Positions 9,405 to 18,621 of a stretch of DNA of 23,779 bases are shown piece by piece. This stretch comes from Armadillidium nasatum (Eukaryota; Arthropoda; Malacostraca; Isopoda; Armadillidiidae): assembly GCA_009176605.1 (NCBI GenBank), contig SEYY01000741.1, positions 72,402 to 96,180 of the forward strand, read 5' to 3'. The notes beneath the pieces were generated by a model. That model was not told the origin of the DNA, ran no database searches, and was given only the letters and a program-made list of their open reading frames with translations. Positions within the stretch are counted from its first letter, which is position 1; the number at the start of each line of letters is the position of its first letter. The position numbers and the translations under genes were made by a program.

Positions 9405-10348
9405 ACACATACAAAAAAGTAGAAAACATCTTGGATTAAACAGTATTCTGATGTTTATATAAAATTTGGTTTCATGAAAGGTGTTTATGAAAAACAATTG
9501 TAGGTTATTTGTTAAATGGCCATTCAAATGAGCCCATGAGACCTTAAAGTTGAAGCAGCACTTATAATTAAAACATATGAACTTCAATAACAAGCAGATT
9601 GATTTTTGTAATAAATAAAAAGAACGAATTAATTGCTAGCAAAGAAGACCATGTCTTCGAATTTAGTTATAGCTTCTTATGAAATATCGCAATTAATTAC
9701 TAAAACTGGGTAGCCACATACAGTTGCAAAAAAAAAAAAATTAATAGTTCCAGCAATAAAAATATTGGCATCTTGAATATGTGATAATAAACAACAAAAT
9801 CAGATAATTATGCTGTCTCTCTCCAGCAGTAGACTCATAGAAATAGCTGATATTATCAAGGAAATTGTTGTATGTTGCTTAAAATTATGATTTTTTTTTT
9901 CTTTACAAGTCAATGAAAGTACAGACATATCAGACAATGCCAGTTTAATGTGCTTTGTGAGATTTGACTTTGAGAATATATCTAATGAAGAATTTGTATT
10001 TTGCAAACCATTGAAAGCAAGAACAGAAAAAGAAATTTATAACTTAACACTTATATCAATCAAATGAAATTGACTGGAAAAAATGCATGGGAATGAGCAG
10101 CAATGGTGCAAGCTTAATATCAGGCATCCGTGAGTGGCTTTTTCAAAAAATAAAAGCCAGGGCACCAGAATGTGTATGGGTGCATTGCAGCATACACAGA
10201 GATGCCTTGGCCATAAAAAAAATGCCACTGCTTTGGAAAACTGATATACGAGAGTGCATAAAATATATAAATTTTATTAAATATCATCCCCTAAATTCCA
10301 GGTTATTTTGAATTATGTAAAGAAATGGGTAGTGAACATGAATACACA
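9405..10348 (+). pseudogene. hAT transposase pseudogene (ZBED5/SCAND3-like), N-terminal half
   Basis: Plus-strand fragments in several frames follow the order of ZBED5/SCAND3-type hAT proteins. 9405-9600 is a broken BED finger (YIKFGF, then NEPMRP, KLKQHL, KHMNFNNKQIDF). 9640-9720 gives SNLVIASYEISQLITKTG. 9903-10020 gives LQVNESTDISDNASLMCFV, where the family has D-E-S-T-D, so the first catalytic Asp is Asn here (codon 9912-9914). 10087-10310 gives SSNGASLISGIREWLFQKIK and WVHCSIHRDALAIKKM, then NFIKYHPLNSRLF. Similarity ends near 10348 (CKEMGSEHEYTL). Many stops and frameshifts; inactive. It is a different hAT family from the two TAGGGACCGACC copies. Confidence 0.82.
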
Positions 10349-10353
10349 CTTAC

Positions 10354-10561
10354 CAATAATATGCCACTGAGCATTCAATGGTTCATTCCAACGTTTTTCA
10401 AGAGCTCCACCAGTATTTGTTGGAGTTGGTGAATCTGATGCAGGAGATGAAACAGAAGGGGAATGAGAAGTAAAGTTGCTTGTGGGTTCACTGTATATCC
10501 CTTCAACAGCTTCATCTTCCCCATCTTCACTTATCATTATTTGATAACCATTATCACTAGC
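10354..10561 (-). CDS. Isolated internal exon candidate, unknown protein
   Basis: On the minus strand a consensus 3' splice site (TATACTTTCAG, AG at 10563-10562) is followed by 208 open bases and a consensus donor (ATTG|gtaagt at 10354/10353). The exon would enter in phase 0 and leave in phase 1. The 69 full codons are acidic then Ser/Pro/Thr-rich: ASDNGYQIMISEDGEDEAVE, later SPASDSPTPTN, then ALEKRWNEPLNAQWHI. I do not recognise the family. The acceptor shares the string TATACTTTCAG with the BED exons of both hAT copies, so it may be an exon of a transposon-derived gene rather than a host gene. Its left edge abuts the hAT pseudogene and its right side is about 50 bp from LINE-B. Confidence 0.45.
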
Positions 10562-10599
10562 CTGAAAGTATAAAAACACTATAAAATTTACTCATTTCG

Positions 10600-12050
10600 T
10601 AGAATATCTAAAAAAAATTTTGACTAATTTAATAAATTGCATATTCTCTTATTAAGGTGTTTCCAAATTTTCCTGTTAAGGATAGATTCAAAACTTTAGA
10701 AAGAACGGAGGTTAAAGAAATAGGACAATAGTTAGAGGGCTGAGAGGGGTCCCCCTTCTTCGGCACAGGCTGAATGACCATACATTCCAGCAAAAAGGGA
10801 AGATTAAAGTAGAAAGGCATAGACAAAATAGTTTACCAAGGCAGGGTGCAAGCTCGGAAGCACAAGTTTTGAGAACAGCAAGAGAAATACCATTAGGACC
10901 ATACGACTTCTTAGTGTTAAGCTCAGAGAGAGCAGAAGTGGCATCTTTAGAAGAAATTATAATGTTAGGCATAAATGAGTTGGAGGGGGTTGAAGGAGGA
11001 ATAGCTCCAGAATCGTCTAAGGTAGAGTTTGAGGCAAAAGTTTGAATGAAGAGTTCAGCTTTAGTAGAAGGAAAAATGGCAGTTGTGCTGTCAGAAGCAA
11101 CTAGAGGAGGGAAAGAAAAAGAAGCAAAGTTAGAGTTGACATTTTCTGCAAAATGCCAAAAAGAGCGAGAGGAAGAGGAACCAGAAAGATTATTGCATTT
11201 GCGGCGGAGAAGAGTTTTTGGTATCTCAAAGAAAAGATTTGGAGCTATTCCAGGATGAAATAGATGTCGAATGAGTTTCAGAAGTTTTAAAACGACGGTA
11301 ATCTCTGAAGACAGCATCCCTGCGGTGGAGAGCGCGAGAACAAGTAGAGTTAAACCAAGGTTTGTTAGGTTTAGTAGAAGGGAAAGAATATCGAATATAC
11401 GGCTCCATGCCAGAGAGAATCATCTCAGCTATGCGTTCAGCACACTCCGAGGGACCTCTCCCACGAAAGCAATAATCATTCCATGGGAATTCAGAAAAGT
11501 ACAACCGCAAGTCAGACCAATTTGCAGCAACGAAGTGCAAGAAATATCTCGCCGAAGTCGGGGGTCGTTCTAGCGGAAGACTTGAAGACAGAACAAGATA
11601 CGGAGATAAAGTGATCAAATGAACCCAAAGGAGGAAAGAGTTTAACAGTATAAGGAGAAGGATAAGTTAAGAAAACATCAAGTATGTTGGGTTCATCACT
11701 AAAACAGTCAGGGATACGGGTAGGGTGTTGCACCAATTGCTTAAGGTTGTTCTGGATAGAAAAGTTGAACGTGAGTTCACTAGCTGGATCATGAGAACTA
11801 GATGAAAGCCATTGGCAGTGTTGAACATTAATATCACCTAAAAGGATGATTTCGGAGAAAGAAGAAAGAATGTGCTCTATTTTGGAATTTAAATAGTAAA
11901 AAAAAAATTGTCGGTAGAACTAGGAGATAAATAGACAAAACAAATAAATTTAGTAGTAGATTTGCAATTGAGCTTAAGCCATAAAGTAGAGAATTCAAGA
12001 GACTCCAAATTGGAGACACGAGAGTGATGTCTTTTTGTAATTACTACCAA
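10600..12050 (-). pseudogene. LINE-B: non-LTR retrotransposon, endonuclease to start of RT
   Basis: Minus strand, several frames joined by small frameshifts. 12030-11760 holds endonuclease with RVSNLESLEFSTLWLKL, then ILLGDINVQHCQW (the GDxN motif). 11736-11560 gives QHPTRIPDCFSDEPNILDVF and GSFDHFISVSC (His-containing SDH-like end). 11530-11240 gives ANWSDLRLYFSEFPWND and KPNKPWFNSTCSRALHRRD, the linker. 11230-10830 gives CNNLSGSSSSRSFWHFAEN and KKSYGPNGISLAVLKTCAS, the RT approach. 10800-10629 gives PVPKKGDPSQPSNYCPISL, an early RT block. RT motifs A-E are missing, so the 3' two-thirds of RT are lost. The layout is of a jockey/CR1-related EN-RT element; the clade is not certain. Confidence 0.88.
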
Positions 12051-12555
12051 AAATGTTGAAAATAGCTCAAAATAATATCCAAGTCTCATGTATATCAAAA
12101 CAGTTATTTAAATTATTACTAAGTTGGGTCTGTATCAGTTAAAACTGAAAACTATTAAATACTTATTTCCAGTTCTGTTATACTCTTACCCTTCATAAAC
12201 AATGTTATCTATCTCAATTAAAATATTTAATGAAATATTACAAAGTCAGAATTAGATGCACAATCTAATATATCAATCTTTCCACAAAATTATTAAGCTA
12301 TGTTAAACTTTAAAGTTTATCAAAGGTTTCAGGTAAAAACAAAGAAATTTTAATCTTATTTAACAAATGTAAATCGTAATCAAATCAAAGTAAATGGGTA
12401 GTAATCAGATAAATTAAATTTTATAAAATATTTCACAATCTATCTTAATTCTTATCTTATTTCAAAATAAATATGCAGTAAATCAATAAACTTAAGTTCT
12501 ATTTCATCAACATTATGGTTTCATTAATAGCTAACACTATCAAATTTTATTTATT
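12051..12555. other. AT-rich intergenic sequence, nothing recognised
   Basis: No coding similarity on either strand and no clear repeat structure, apart from very weak echoes of the CTTAAT-rich minisatellite towards its right end. Confidence 0.5.
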
Positions 12556-13350
12556 TACAAAAGTTCTGTTTTCTATCAGAACCAAGCAGTATTTATCAAA
12601 ATAGTTTACTCTCATGATTTCGGTATTCGTAATAGGTAGGCTTTATCAAACTTAATTCCACTCGAAAGTGTTCTGTATTTCTTAATCCCAAACAGGCTTA
12701 CTCATTCTTAATTTATTAGAATGAGTTCTGCATTTCTTAATAAAAAACTGGCTTAATCAATCTTAATTTATTTGAAAGAGTTTTGTATTTCTTAATAACA
12801 AACAGAATTAATCAATCTTAATTTACTCGAAAGAGTTCTGTATTGCTTAAAAAAAAAACAAGCTTAATCAATCTTAATTTTCTCAAAATAGTTCTGTATT
12901 GCTTAATAACAAACCAGTTTAATCAATCTTAATTTACTCAAAAGAGTTCTGTATTGCTTAATAACAAGCTTAATCAATTTTAATTTACTTGAAAGAGTTC
13001 TGTATTGCTTAATAACAAACAAGTTTAATCATTCTTAATTTACTTGAAAGAGTTCTGTATTGCTTAATAACAAACAAGCTTAAAAAATCTTAATTTACTC
13101 GAAAGAGTTCAGTATTGCTTTATAACAAACAACCCTAATCAATTTAATTTACTAGAAAGAGTTTTGTGTTTTGCAATAACAAACCAGGCTTACTTAATTA
13201 CTCTAAAGAGTTCTGTAGTTTGTGATGACAAACCATTTTACTTAATTTTAAATTACTCAAAAGAGTCCTGTATTTGGTAATAACAAACCGGCTTACTTAA
13301 TTGTAAATTAGGCTTACTTAATTGTAAATTAATCAAAAGACTTCTGTATT
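12556..13350 (+). repeat. ~55-bp minisatellite, about 14 units
   Basis: Units begin TTCTGTATTGCTTAATAAC, continue AAACAAGCTTAATCAATC, then TTAATTTACTCGAAAGAG. Starts are visible near 12669, 12726, 12782 and on through about 13330 at 49-76 bp spacing. The central units (about 12830-13110) are the most alike, while the outer units are diverged and vary in length. One right-hand unit carries an internal duplication of GGCTTACTTAATTGTAAATT. The unit itself contains three CTTAAT echoes. No reading frame crosses it and unit length is too variable for a CRISPR. Confidence 0.93.
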
Positions 13351-14336
13351 AATTTAAATATATCATACCAAAATATTAATATTCTCACTCTAAGAAAATA
13401 TCTTCATTTTTATATAACAATACATCTTATTGGAATTCATGATGTCAAAAATTTCTAAGTTTTTTCTTAATTAAGTACCAAAATATCAAATCGAAAGCAA
13501 CGTTAAAGTTAATGAACTTTTCAATAGCAGAGCTAAAACCAGAATGACTTGACTAGTTTCAAAGCTTCTATACTGAATTCTGGCAACCACATAGTTGCTA
13601 TTTTCGTTCTTTAAGGAATACTAAAATTATTCTTTATAGCATTCTTCCCTCCTGATCTGTAGAAATCCCTGTTTTCCCTTGATCTTCTAGCAACCTTTCT
13701 AGATTATTCTATTTGTTTACATTTTCAAACTTTCAGCCACTATTTGCAATTTTGATATTCTTGCTTTTCATTTATGTCATGTATTTATATTTCTTAAAGA
13801 TTTTTCGTCTTTTCTGTGTAGTTTTTTGAATTCTATACAAAATATACATAGTCTTAACGCATTTCCTTGGTTCATTTCAGTTATTTTTACAATTTGTTGG
13901 TTGTTTTAACTTTGGGACCTATTTCTTGTTTTACCTTCATCTTGATTTTTCTTGTACTTTGTCCTTTTCTGATACCTTTTATTTCTAACACTCTCTTTCT
14001 TGTTGTCATCTGTTTTCTGGCTTATCTCCTTTATTTATTTTTACAATTTTCTTCTTTCTGGCTATTTGATCCAAACCCTAGACCTAAAATTTTATTTGGT
14101 TACTTTTATATTATATTTTCTACATTTTTTTTATACAGTTCCAAAAGTTTTCAAAATTCATATTTCTTTTATCACCACCACCAAAATACAAACTTCTGTC
14201 ATATTTCCACCTCAGGACTAAGGTGGCTTCTATCATACCGTATCTCTCCCTTTATTCAACATCTTCATGACACAGGTTACATATATAATAATCCTCATGT
14301 TTTTGTAAACAGTATTCTTTACTTTGTAACAAAAGA
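13351..14336. other. T-rich non-coding stretch
   Basis: Long T/TTTCT-rich sequence. An open frame across 13867-14469 reflects composition (Phe/Leu/Ile-rich) and runs into the Tigger terminal repeat, so I do not call it a gene. No other repeat recognised. Confidence 0.6.
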
Positions 14337-14338
14337 TA

Positions 14339-15148
14339 CAGGTATACCTCGTTTTACGGCGGTTCGCTCTTACGGCGCTAAAATATTTTTCGGCGCTTGT
14401 CTCGCTCTTACAGCAACCATGCGCTGTACAGTTTTAATCAATAAATTTCCCATGCGGCGTTCAGTTTGAACGCAGCATTCATAAAACGCGCATCGTTCGA
14501 GGCTGAATCTGCTGTTGATGACGATGATGACAACGAAATTAAGGAAATGTCTGCCAAAGATTTAGAGCATTATGTAGGCCTACTGCATACAGTTGTGAAA
14601 GGATTTGAATCAATTGATAATAACTTTGAGAGAAGTTCGAAAGTTGGCAAAAGATTGCTAAACAACATCACATGCTACACTGAAATTCTTCGAGAGAGAA
14701 AGAGATGCTCAATGAAGCAAACGTCATTGACATCTTATTTTAAGCCAGTGCCGCAAATACCCGCACCTTCAAATCCTATCATTCAACAGCCATCATCGCC
14801 TCAACAACCATCAACATTAACGCTAGACTCTCCACCAAGCAAGAGCATTAGATTTATTGAAGGGTCAGATGACGAGTCTCACTAATCCCCTTGAACTTCC
14901 TTCAATGATATTAATAAAGTTTTTATTAAAGCTAAAATGTATTATTTTTATTTTATTTACCCTTCATTACGTATTTTATTTTTAAATTGAAACCATTATT
15001 TTTAGCCTAGCGCTATTGCGCAAATAATAAATGATAGTGTAAACAATTTTAAGGTGTTCATATATTGTTTTGAGTGAAAAAAAAGCAAGTGACTCGCATT
15101 TTGGCAGTGGTCTGGAACCATACCCGCCGTATTACCGAGGAATACCTA
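14339..15148 (+). mobile_element. Tigger (pogo/Tc1-mariner) element, internally deleted
   Basis: The left end reads CAGGTATACCTCGTTTTACG, the classic Tigger-type terminus; the right end on the minus strand reads TAGGTATTCCTCGGTAATAC, an imperfect inverted match. TA dinucleotides lie immediately outside both (14337-14338 and 15149-15150), as expected for the superfamily. At 810 bp it is about a third of a full element. Only the C-terminal part of the transposase remains; the HTH/CENPB DNA-binding domains and the DDE core are missing. A poly(A) signal AATAAA lies near 14911. It is non-autonomous. Confidence 0.93.
14466..14885 (+). pseudogene. Tigger transposase C-terminal fragment with PIP-box
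   Basis: Open to a stop at 14883-14885. The start given is simply the first ATG-equivalent after the left terminal region; the true N-terminus is deleted. Residues 14-30 are acidic (DDDDDNEIKEMSAKDLEHY), then FESIDNNFERSSKVGKRLLN, then KQTSLTSYFKP, then a Pro/Ser/Gln-rich stretch and an acidic end (GSDDES). The block QTSLTSYF (14718-14741) fits the PCNA-interacting PIP-box pattern Q-x-x-[ILM]-x-x-[FY]-[FY]. A PCNA-binding C-terminus is known for the Drosophila pogo transposase. The fragment has no catalytic residues. Confidence 0.88.
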
Positions 15149-15219
15149 TATGCAATATCTTCTGAAGGTACCAGATTCTTTAATTTATACTGTTTTAACT
15201 TTAAACCACTCCTCTCTTG

Positions 15220-16195
15220 GTTCAGGCCACATGGGTTCTTTAAGGTCGGAAAAATGAATTAAAGAACGTTATAAGTTTCCTAATCTTTCTAAATTAGTTG
15301 AAATGTTTTGTAAGGAATATCCTTCTTGTCTATCTCAATTAAAGGAAATATTCCTAAACATACAATAATATATTCATATCCTCTTCCATAAACTCCTTTT
15401 TCTAGAGTTCATAGATTTTATAGGTCCAATAAAAATGATTAATGTTACAGGCGCAGATTATATTTCGATTTGGAAAGACTTTGACAAGATATGCTGAAAT
15501 CTGTCCCATCCCTTCCCGTAGTGGCATTCATATTGCCAATGTTCTTTTACATAGGGTTTTTGTAAAACACAACACACCCAACTTACTTTTGTCAGATAGG
15601 GTAGGTGAATACACCACAGATTTCTTTAAACAAATTTGTAAATTATGGAAAATCAATAAGGTAGAAATAAGTTTGTGCGCCTATTACCAATGCTTTGTCA
15701 GAAAGAGAAAACCTTAAGACAGAAAATTTTCTTTGTAATTTTGTAAATAAGCAAGGAAATGATGGGGAAGTTTCCTACCTTTCACCCAACTTTCTTTAAA
15801 TACAACATATAATCATAGTTTAGGTGATTCTCCACATTATGTATTGCATTGTTATGACAAACGTCTTCCTTATGATGTAAATAATTACATTTCTCCATTT
15901 CCTAATTCTAATGATGAATTAATTCCTAGTTATCAAGACACTCATGATTTAGTTGCGAGAACAAATCTGATCAGAGAAATATCTCGGGAAAAATTAATTT
16001 CGGAAATGGAAAAAGTTTGTTACTAGACAACATGCAAATGCCAATGCAAATAATAGAGATATCAATGGAGGTGATACAGTCTACATCCTTTTTGTAAGAC
16101 CACCTCACATTCCAGGTAAGCTCTTTAAACGTTGGAAAGGACCTTTTAGAGTAACTGGTAATTAAGGAAGAAATAGGTTCATTGTACAATGTTGA
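15220..16195 (+). pseudogene. Gypsy-type integrase pseudogene
   Basis: Plus-strand pieces in successive frames. 15225-15340 is an H2C2 zinc-binding remnant (GHMGSLRSEK, then KERYKFPNLSKLVEMF, EYPSC with the first Cys of C-x-x-C lost). 15405-15440 gives FIDFIGPIKM with the first catalytic Asp at 15414-15416. 15495-15690 gives RYAEICPIPSRSGIHIANVL, LLLSDRVGEY (second Asp kept, Asn to Arg) and INKVEISL. 15700-15770 is frameshifted and gives ERENLKTENFLCNFVNKQGN with the third catalytic Glu. 15840-16020 gives DSPHYVLHCYDKRLPYDV. 16070-16160 gives GDTVYIL and GKLFKRWKGPFRVTG, the C-terminal SH3-like domain. RT and RNase H are absent. It sits just right of the Tigger element. Confidence 0.85.
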
Positions 16196-16938
16196 TGGGG
16201 CTCTATTTTGCAAATAGGCCAAAATCACTGAAATTTTAGATTAAGAAAATTAGATTTAATTATAAGAAAGAGTAGAATAGTTGACATTCACTTAAATTAA
16301 TGATTATATGCAGTTTTCAGAAAAAAAATCAGAAAATTACAAATTTTGTATAATAAAAGTTTTAAAAAAATACAAAAATTTTTGATTTTTTTTTTCTGAT
16401 TCACAATAGTTATTTAACAGATTTACTTAGGTTAAGTTAAAGTTTGAAAACATGTAAGACAAAATTATCAATATAACTTGTATTTATACATATCATTGTT
16501 ATTTTATTGTTATGTATCAATATTTGTATCATTTAACTACATTATTTATACTTTCAGCCACTATGGCTAAAAGATCAGCTTCAGCAGTATGGGAGTACTT
16601 TACAATTTTTCAGGGTAGGCTCGAAATAGCTAAATGTAACATCTGCAGCCAGGAAATTAAAAGAGGACTTCCTGGTGCCTCAAGTAAAATTTTTTCAACT
16701 CAATCTTTATGGGGGCATCTAAAATCCAAACACAAAGATGAACATTCACTAGCAGTAGAAGAGCGGTCAAAAGAAACGGAAAAGAAAAAGAAAATATTGA
16801 AAAAAAACAAGAAAAATCATAATTTTCTTATGTTTTGTTTGATTTAATTCACCATTAAAAAGTACAATTTGCAATTTTAACCAAAGCAGGTAAACTCCGG
16901 TTTTCTCTGATTAATGGACAGGGTTGGCAGGGGTTAGG
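16180..16938 (+). mobile_element. hAT element, copy 2 (sister deletion derivative)
   Basis: Read on the plus strand, about 16190-16690 aligns with the minus strand of hAT copy 1 from about 8030 to 7490, including the 5' untranslated part, the acceptor TATACTTTCAG and the BED exon. About 16855-16938 then aligns with the other end of copy 1 (TTTTAACC, CTCCGGTTTTCTCTGATT, then the terminal GGTTGG). The middle of the element is therefore deleted, to a different extent than in copy 1. Termini are degraded, no 8-bp duplication could be found, and exact limits are approximate; the right end lies about 15 bp from a (TA)n array and the left end abuts the Gypsy remnant. Confidence 0.8.
16563..16847 (+). 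CDS. BED zinc-finger exon of hAT copy 2
   Basis: The ATG at 16563 follows an acceptor TTTATACTTTCAG ending at 16557, so this is likely the first coding exon, with an intron in the 5' leader. The 94-residue frame encodes a BED-type finger: V-W-E-Y-F aromatic block at residues 9-13, C25-N-I-C28 and H52-x4-H57, then a basic Lys-rich stretch ending at the stop. BED fingers bind DNA and form the N-terminus of many hAT transposases. All four zinc ligands are present, unlike in copy 1. The rest of the transposase is deleted, so at most a DNA-binding fragment could be made. Confidence 0.75.
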   Translation: MAKRSASAVWEYFTIFQGRLEIAKCNICSQEIKRGLPGASSKIFSTQSLWGHLKSKHKDEHSLAVEERSKETEKKKKILKKNKKNHNFLMFCLI

Positions 16939-16950
16939 GCCTCAGCAGGT

Positions 16951-17061
<111 letters not shown>

Positions 17062-17307
17062 TTGATTGAAACGCGGTATTTAAAGAAGAATTTTGTCACT
17101 AAAAGCTTTGTTTTAAATTTAAACTTTATTTTCTTAAATCTAGTTACAAAACACAAAATTGGAAATATCTTTCGTTTATCTAAATTAATACAAAGCACCG
17201 TAACTCTCTGTTCCCTTTTTTCTAATCTTTTGTGAGATCTATTGTTTCTTATATTCACTATTAATATTTAAATGGTAATTAATTGATGGTTTTGGCGTTT
17301 AGCTTAC

Positions 17308-17328
17308 CGCCACAGGAGTCCTGTGGCG
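17308..17328. other. Perfect 9-bp hairpin in LTR 1
   Basis: CGCCACAGG, loop AGT, CCTGTGGCG. The equivalent position of LTR 2 also forms a perfect 9-bp stem, with a compensating pair change. Confidence 0.75.
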
Positions 17329-17412
17329 ACTCTATCGTACGCTAAACTGAGTTCTTCCCTATTCGCGCTTTTGGAACGACATTTCAATCCGCTAGAGGGC
17401 TTGTGTCCTCTT

Positions 17413-17417
17413 ATTGG
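17413..17417 (-). promoter_or_regulatory. CCAAT box candidate in LTR 1
   Basis: CCAAT on the minus strand, within AACCAACCAATAAGAGG. It is conserved in LTR 2 at 19612-19616 at a similar distance from the LTR start (about 240-255 bp), in the orientation expected for transcription of the element. Confidence 0.4.
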
Positions 17418-17673
17418 TTGGTTCAATCTACGTGGCATTTACGAACAACATTATTGCACTTATTTACATTGTTATCTTAATCCAAAGCCTCAACTAAATT
17501 AACTAACAAGTAGTATATTGTTAAGGGTTATAACAAAGTTTTCAGTTTCATAATGATTAATTTATAAAATAACACATAGTTTAATTATGCAAGAGGATGC
17601 CGAATTCACAATACAGATCTTCGTTTAACACAAGGGGGGTGAGGAGTTGAGTCGGTTAGAACAAATTGTTTTA

Positions 17674-17680
17674 CCCCCCC
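17674..17680 (-). other. Polypurine tract candidate
   Basis: GTGGGGGGG on the minus strand, directly before the presumed start of the 3' LTR. G-rich PPTs prime plus-strand synthesis in LTR elements. The LTR would then start TAAAAC rather than TG, which is a weakness. Confidence 0.4.
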
Positions 17681-17720
17681 ACAAATTTTCCAAAGCTTTA
17701 AAGTAAATTGGAAAATTTGT
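17681..17720. other. Perfect 13-bp hairpin abutting the G-tract
   Basis: Arms ACAAATTTTCCAA (17681-17693) and TTGGAAAATTTGT (17708-17720) with a 14-base loop that itself contains the palindrome CTTTAAAG. It touches the C7/G7 tract with no spacer. Confidence 0.85.
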
Positions 17721-17898
17721 CAATCTTTCTTTGATAAGCCTACGACCATCCATTTTTACTTCTGAAAATTGTATTTTTTTTTTCATTGAGATGCTCCAGT
17801 ACTTCTTTTATTCATCATATCGCGTTTAATGAAACCCTGGTGATGGAGAAGTTCTTGTTGCAAATAAACTGGTAGCGGCTTCTTTGAGCTCTCGCTTT

Positions 17899-17900
<2 letters not shown>

Positions 17901-17932
<32 letters not shown>

Positions 17933-17963
17933 TTCTTCCACCTAAGTGCGTAGCCACCTTAGG
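17901..17963 (-). mobile_element. Poly(A)-tailed retroposon 3' end with terminal hairpin
   Basis: On the minus strand, a stem-loop (CCTAAGGTG, GCTACG, CACTTAGG; 17941-17963, one bulged base) is followed within about 11 bases by 29 A (T run at 17901-17929). A stem-loop just before a tail is a known recognition feature of several LINE and SINE 3' ends. The 5' extent and target duplication could not be found, so only this end is called. Confidence 0.4.
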
Positions 17964-18300
17964 ACGATTTCATTGGGACAGGCGATACATCCTGAATTAT
18001 TAAAGTCTGAAGCCCTCTTTTTCTTTTCGCTGAATACCGCGAACATTTTCTAGGCGTTTGCGCGATTTCTTCATTTTCATTTATAACTCTGGAGGTATTT
18101 TCTTGCTTTCAGTTTTTGTTAAACTTCTTCTCCCGTATTGCGGTTTTCCGATTTCGGACTTTCTATACCTTTAATATGAAAAAATTTAACGTTGGCATTA
18201 GCAAGATATTCTGTCTAAAGTTTTAAAATCCAATGAGAGTTTTAAAGTTTCTTATTGTTCTCATTTTTTGGAGCATATTCCAAATGTCTAACGCGAGTCA

Positions 18301-18372
18301 GTTTTTTTTTTTTTTTCTTTTTTTTTTTCGGCAACTCTTGCTTATTTTTTCCTTTCTTTTCCAAATTTTCGC

Positions 18373-18406
<34 letters not shown>

Positions 18407-18561
18407 TTTTTGACTATTTTTAACCCATCTATTATTATTATTATTATTATTATTTATAATATTATTATTATTATTATTATTTATTATTATTATTACTACA
18501 ATATACTTCCATTTTTATTTTATTTTTCTTATCACTATTATTATTATTTTTATTATTATTA

Positions 18562-18621
<60 letters not shown>

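Noticed and set aside
10037-10228. Minus-strand 63-codon frame
   Set aside because: Antisense of the hAT transposase block containing WVHCSIHRDALAIKKM on the plus strand.
12556-13350. CRISPR-like array
   Set aside because: Whole units are similar with no repeat/unique-spacer alternation, unit length varies, and the DNA is eukaryotic.
13867-14469. 200-codon open frame rich in Phe, Leu and Ile, resembling a membrane protein
   Set aside because: Composition-driven frame in T-rich DNA, opened by TTG, and it runs through the Tigger terminal repeat. No motif or splice evidence.
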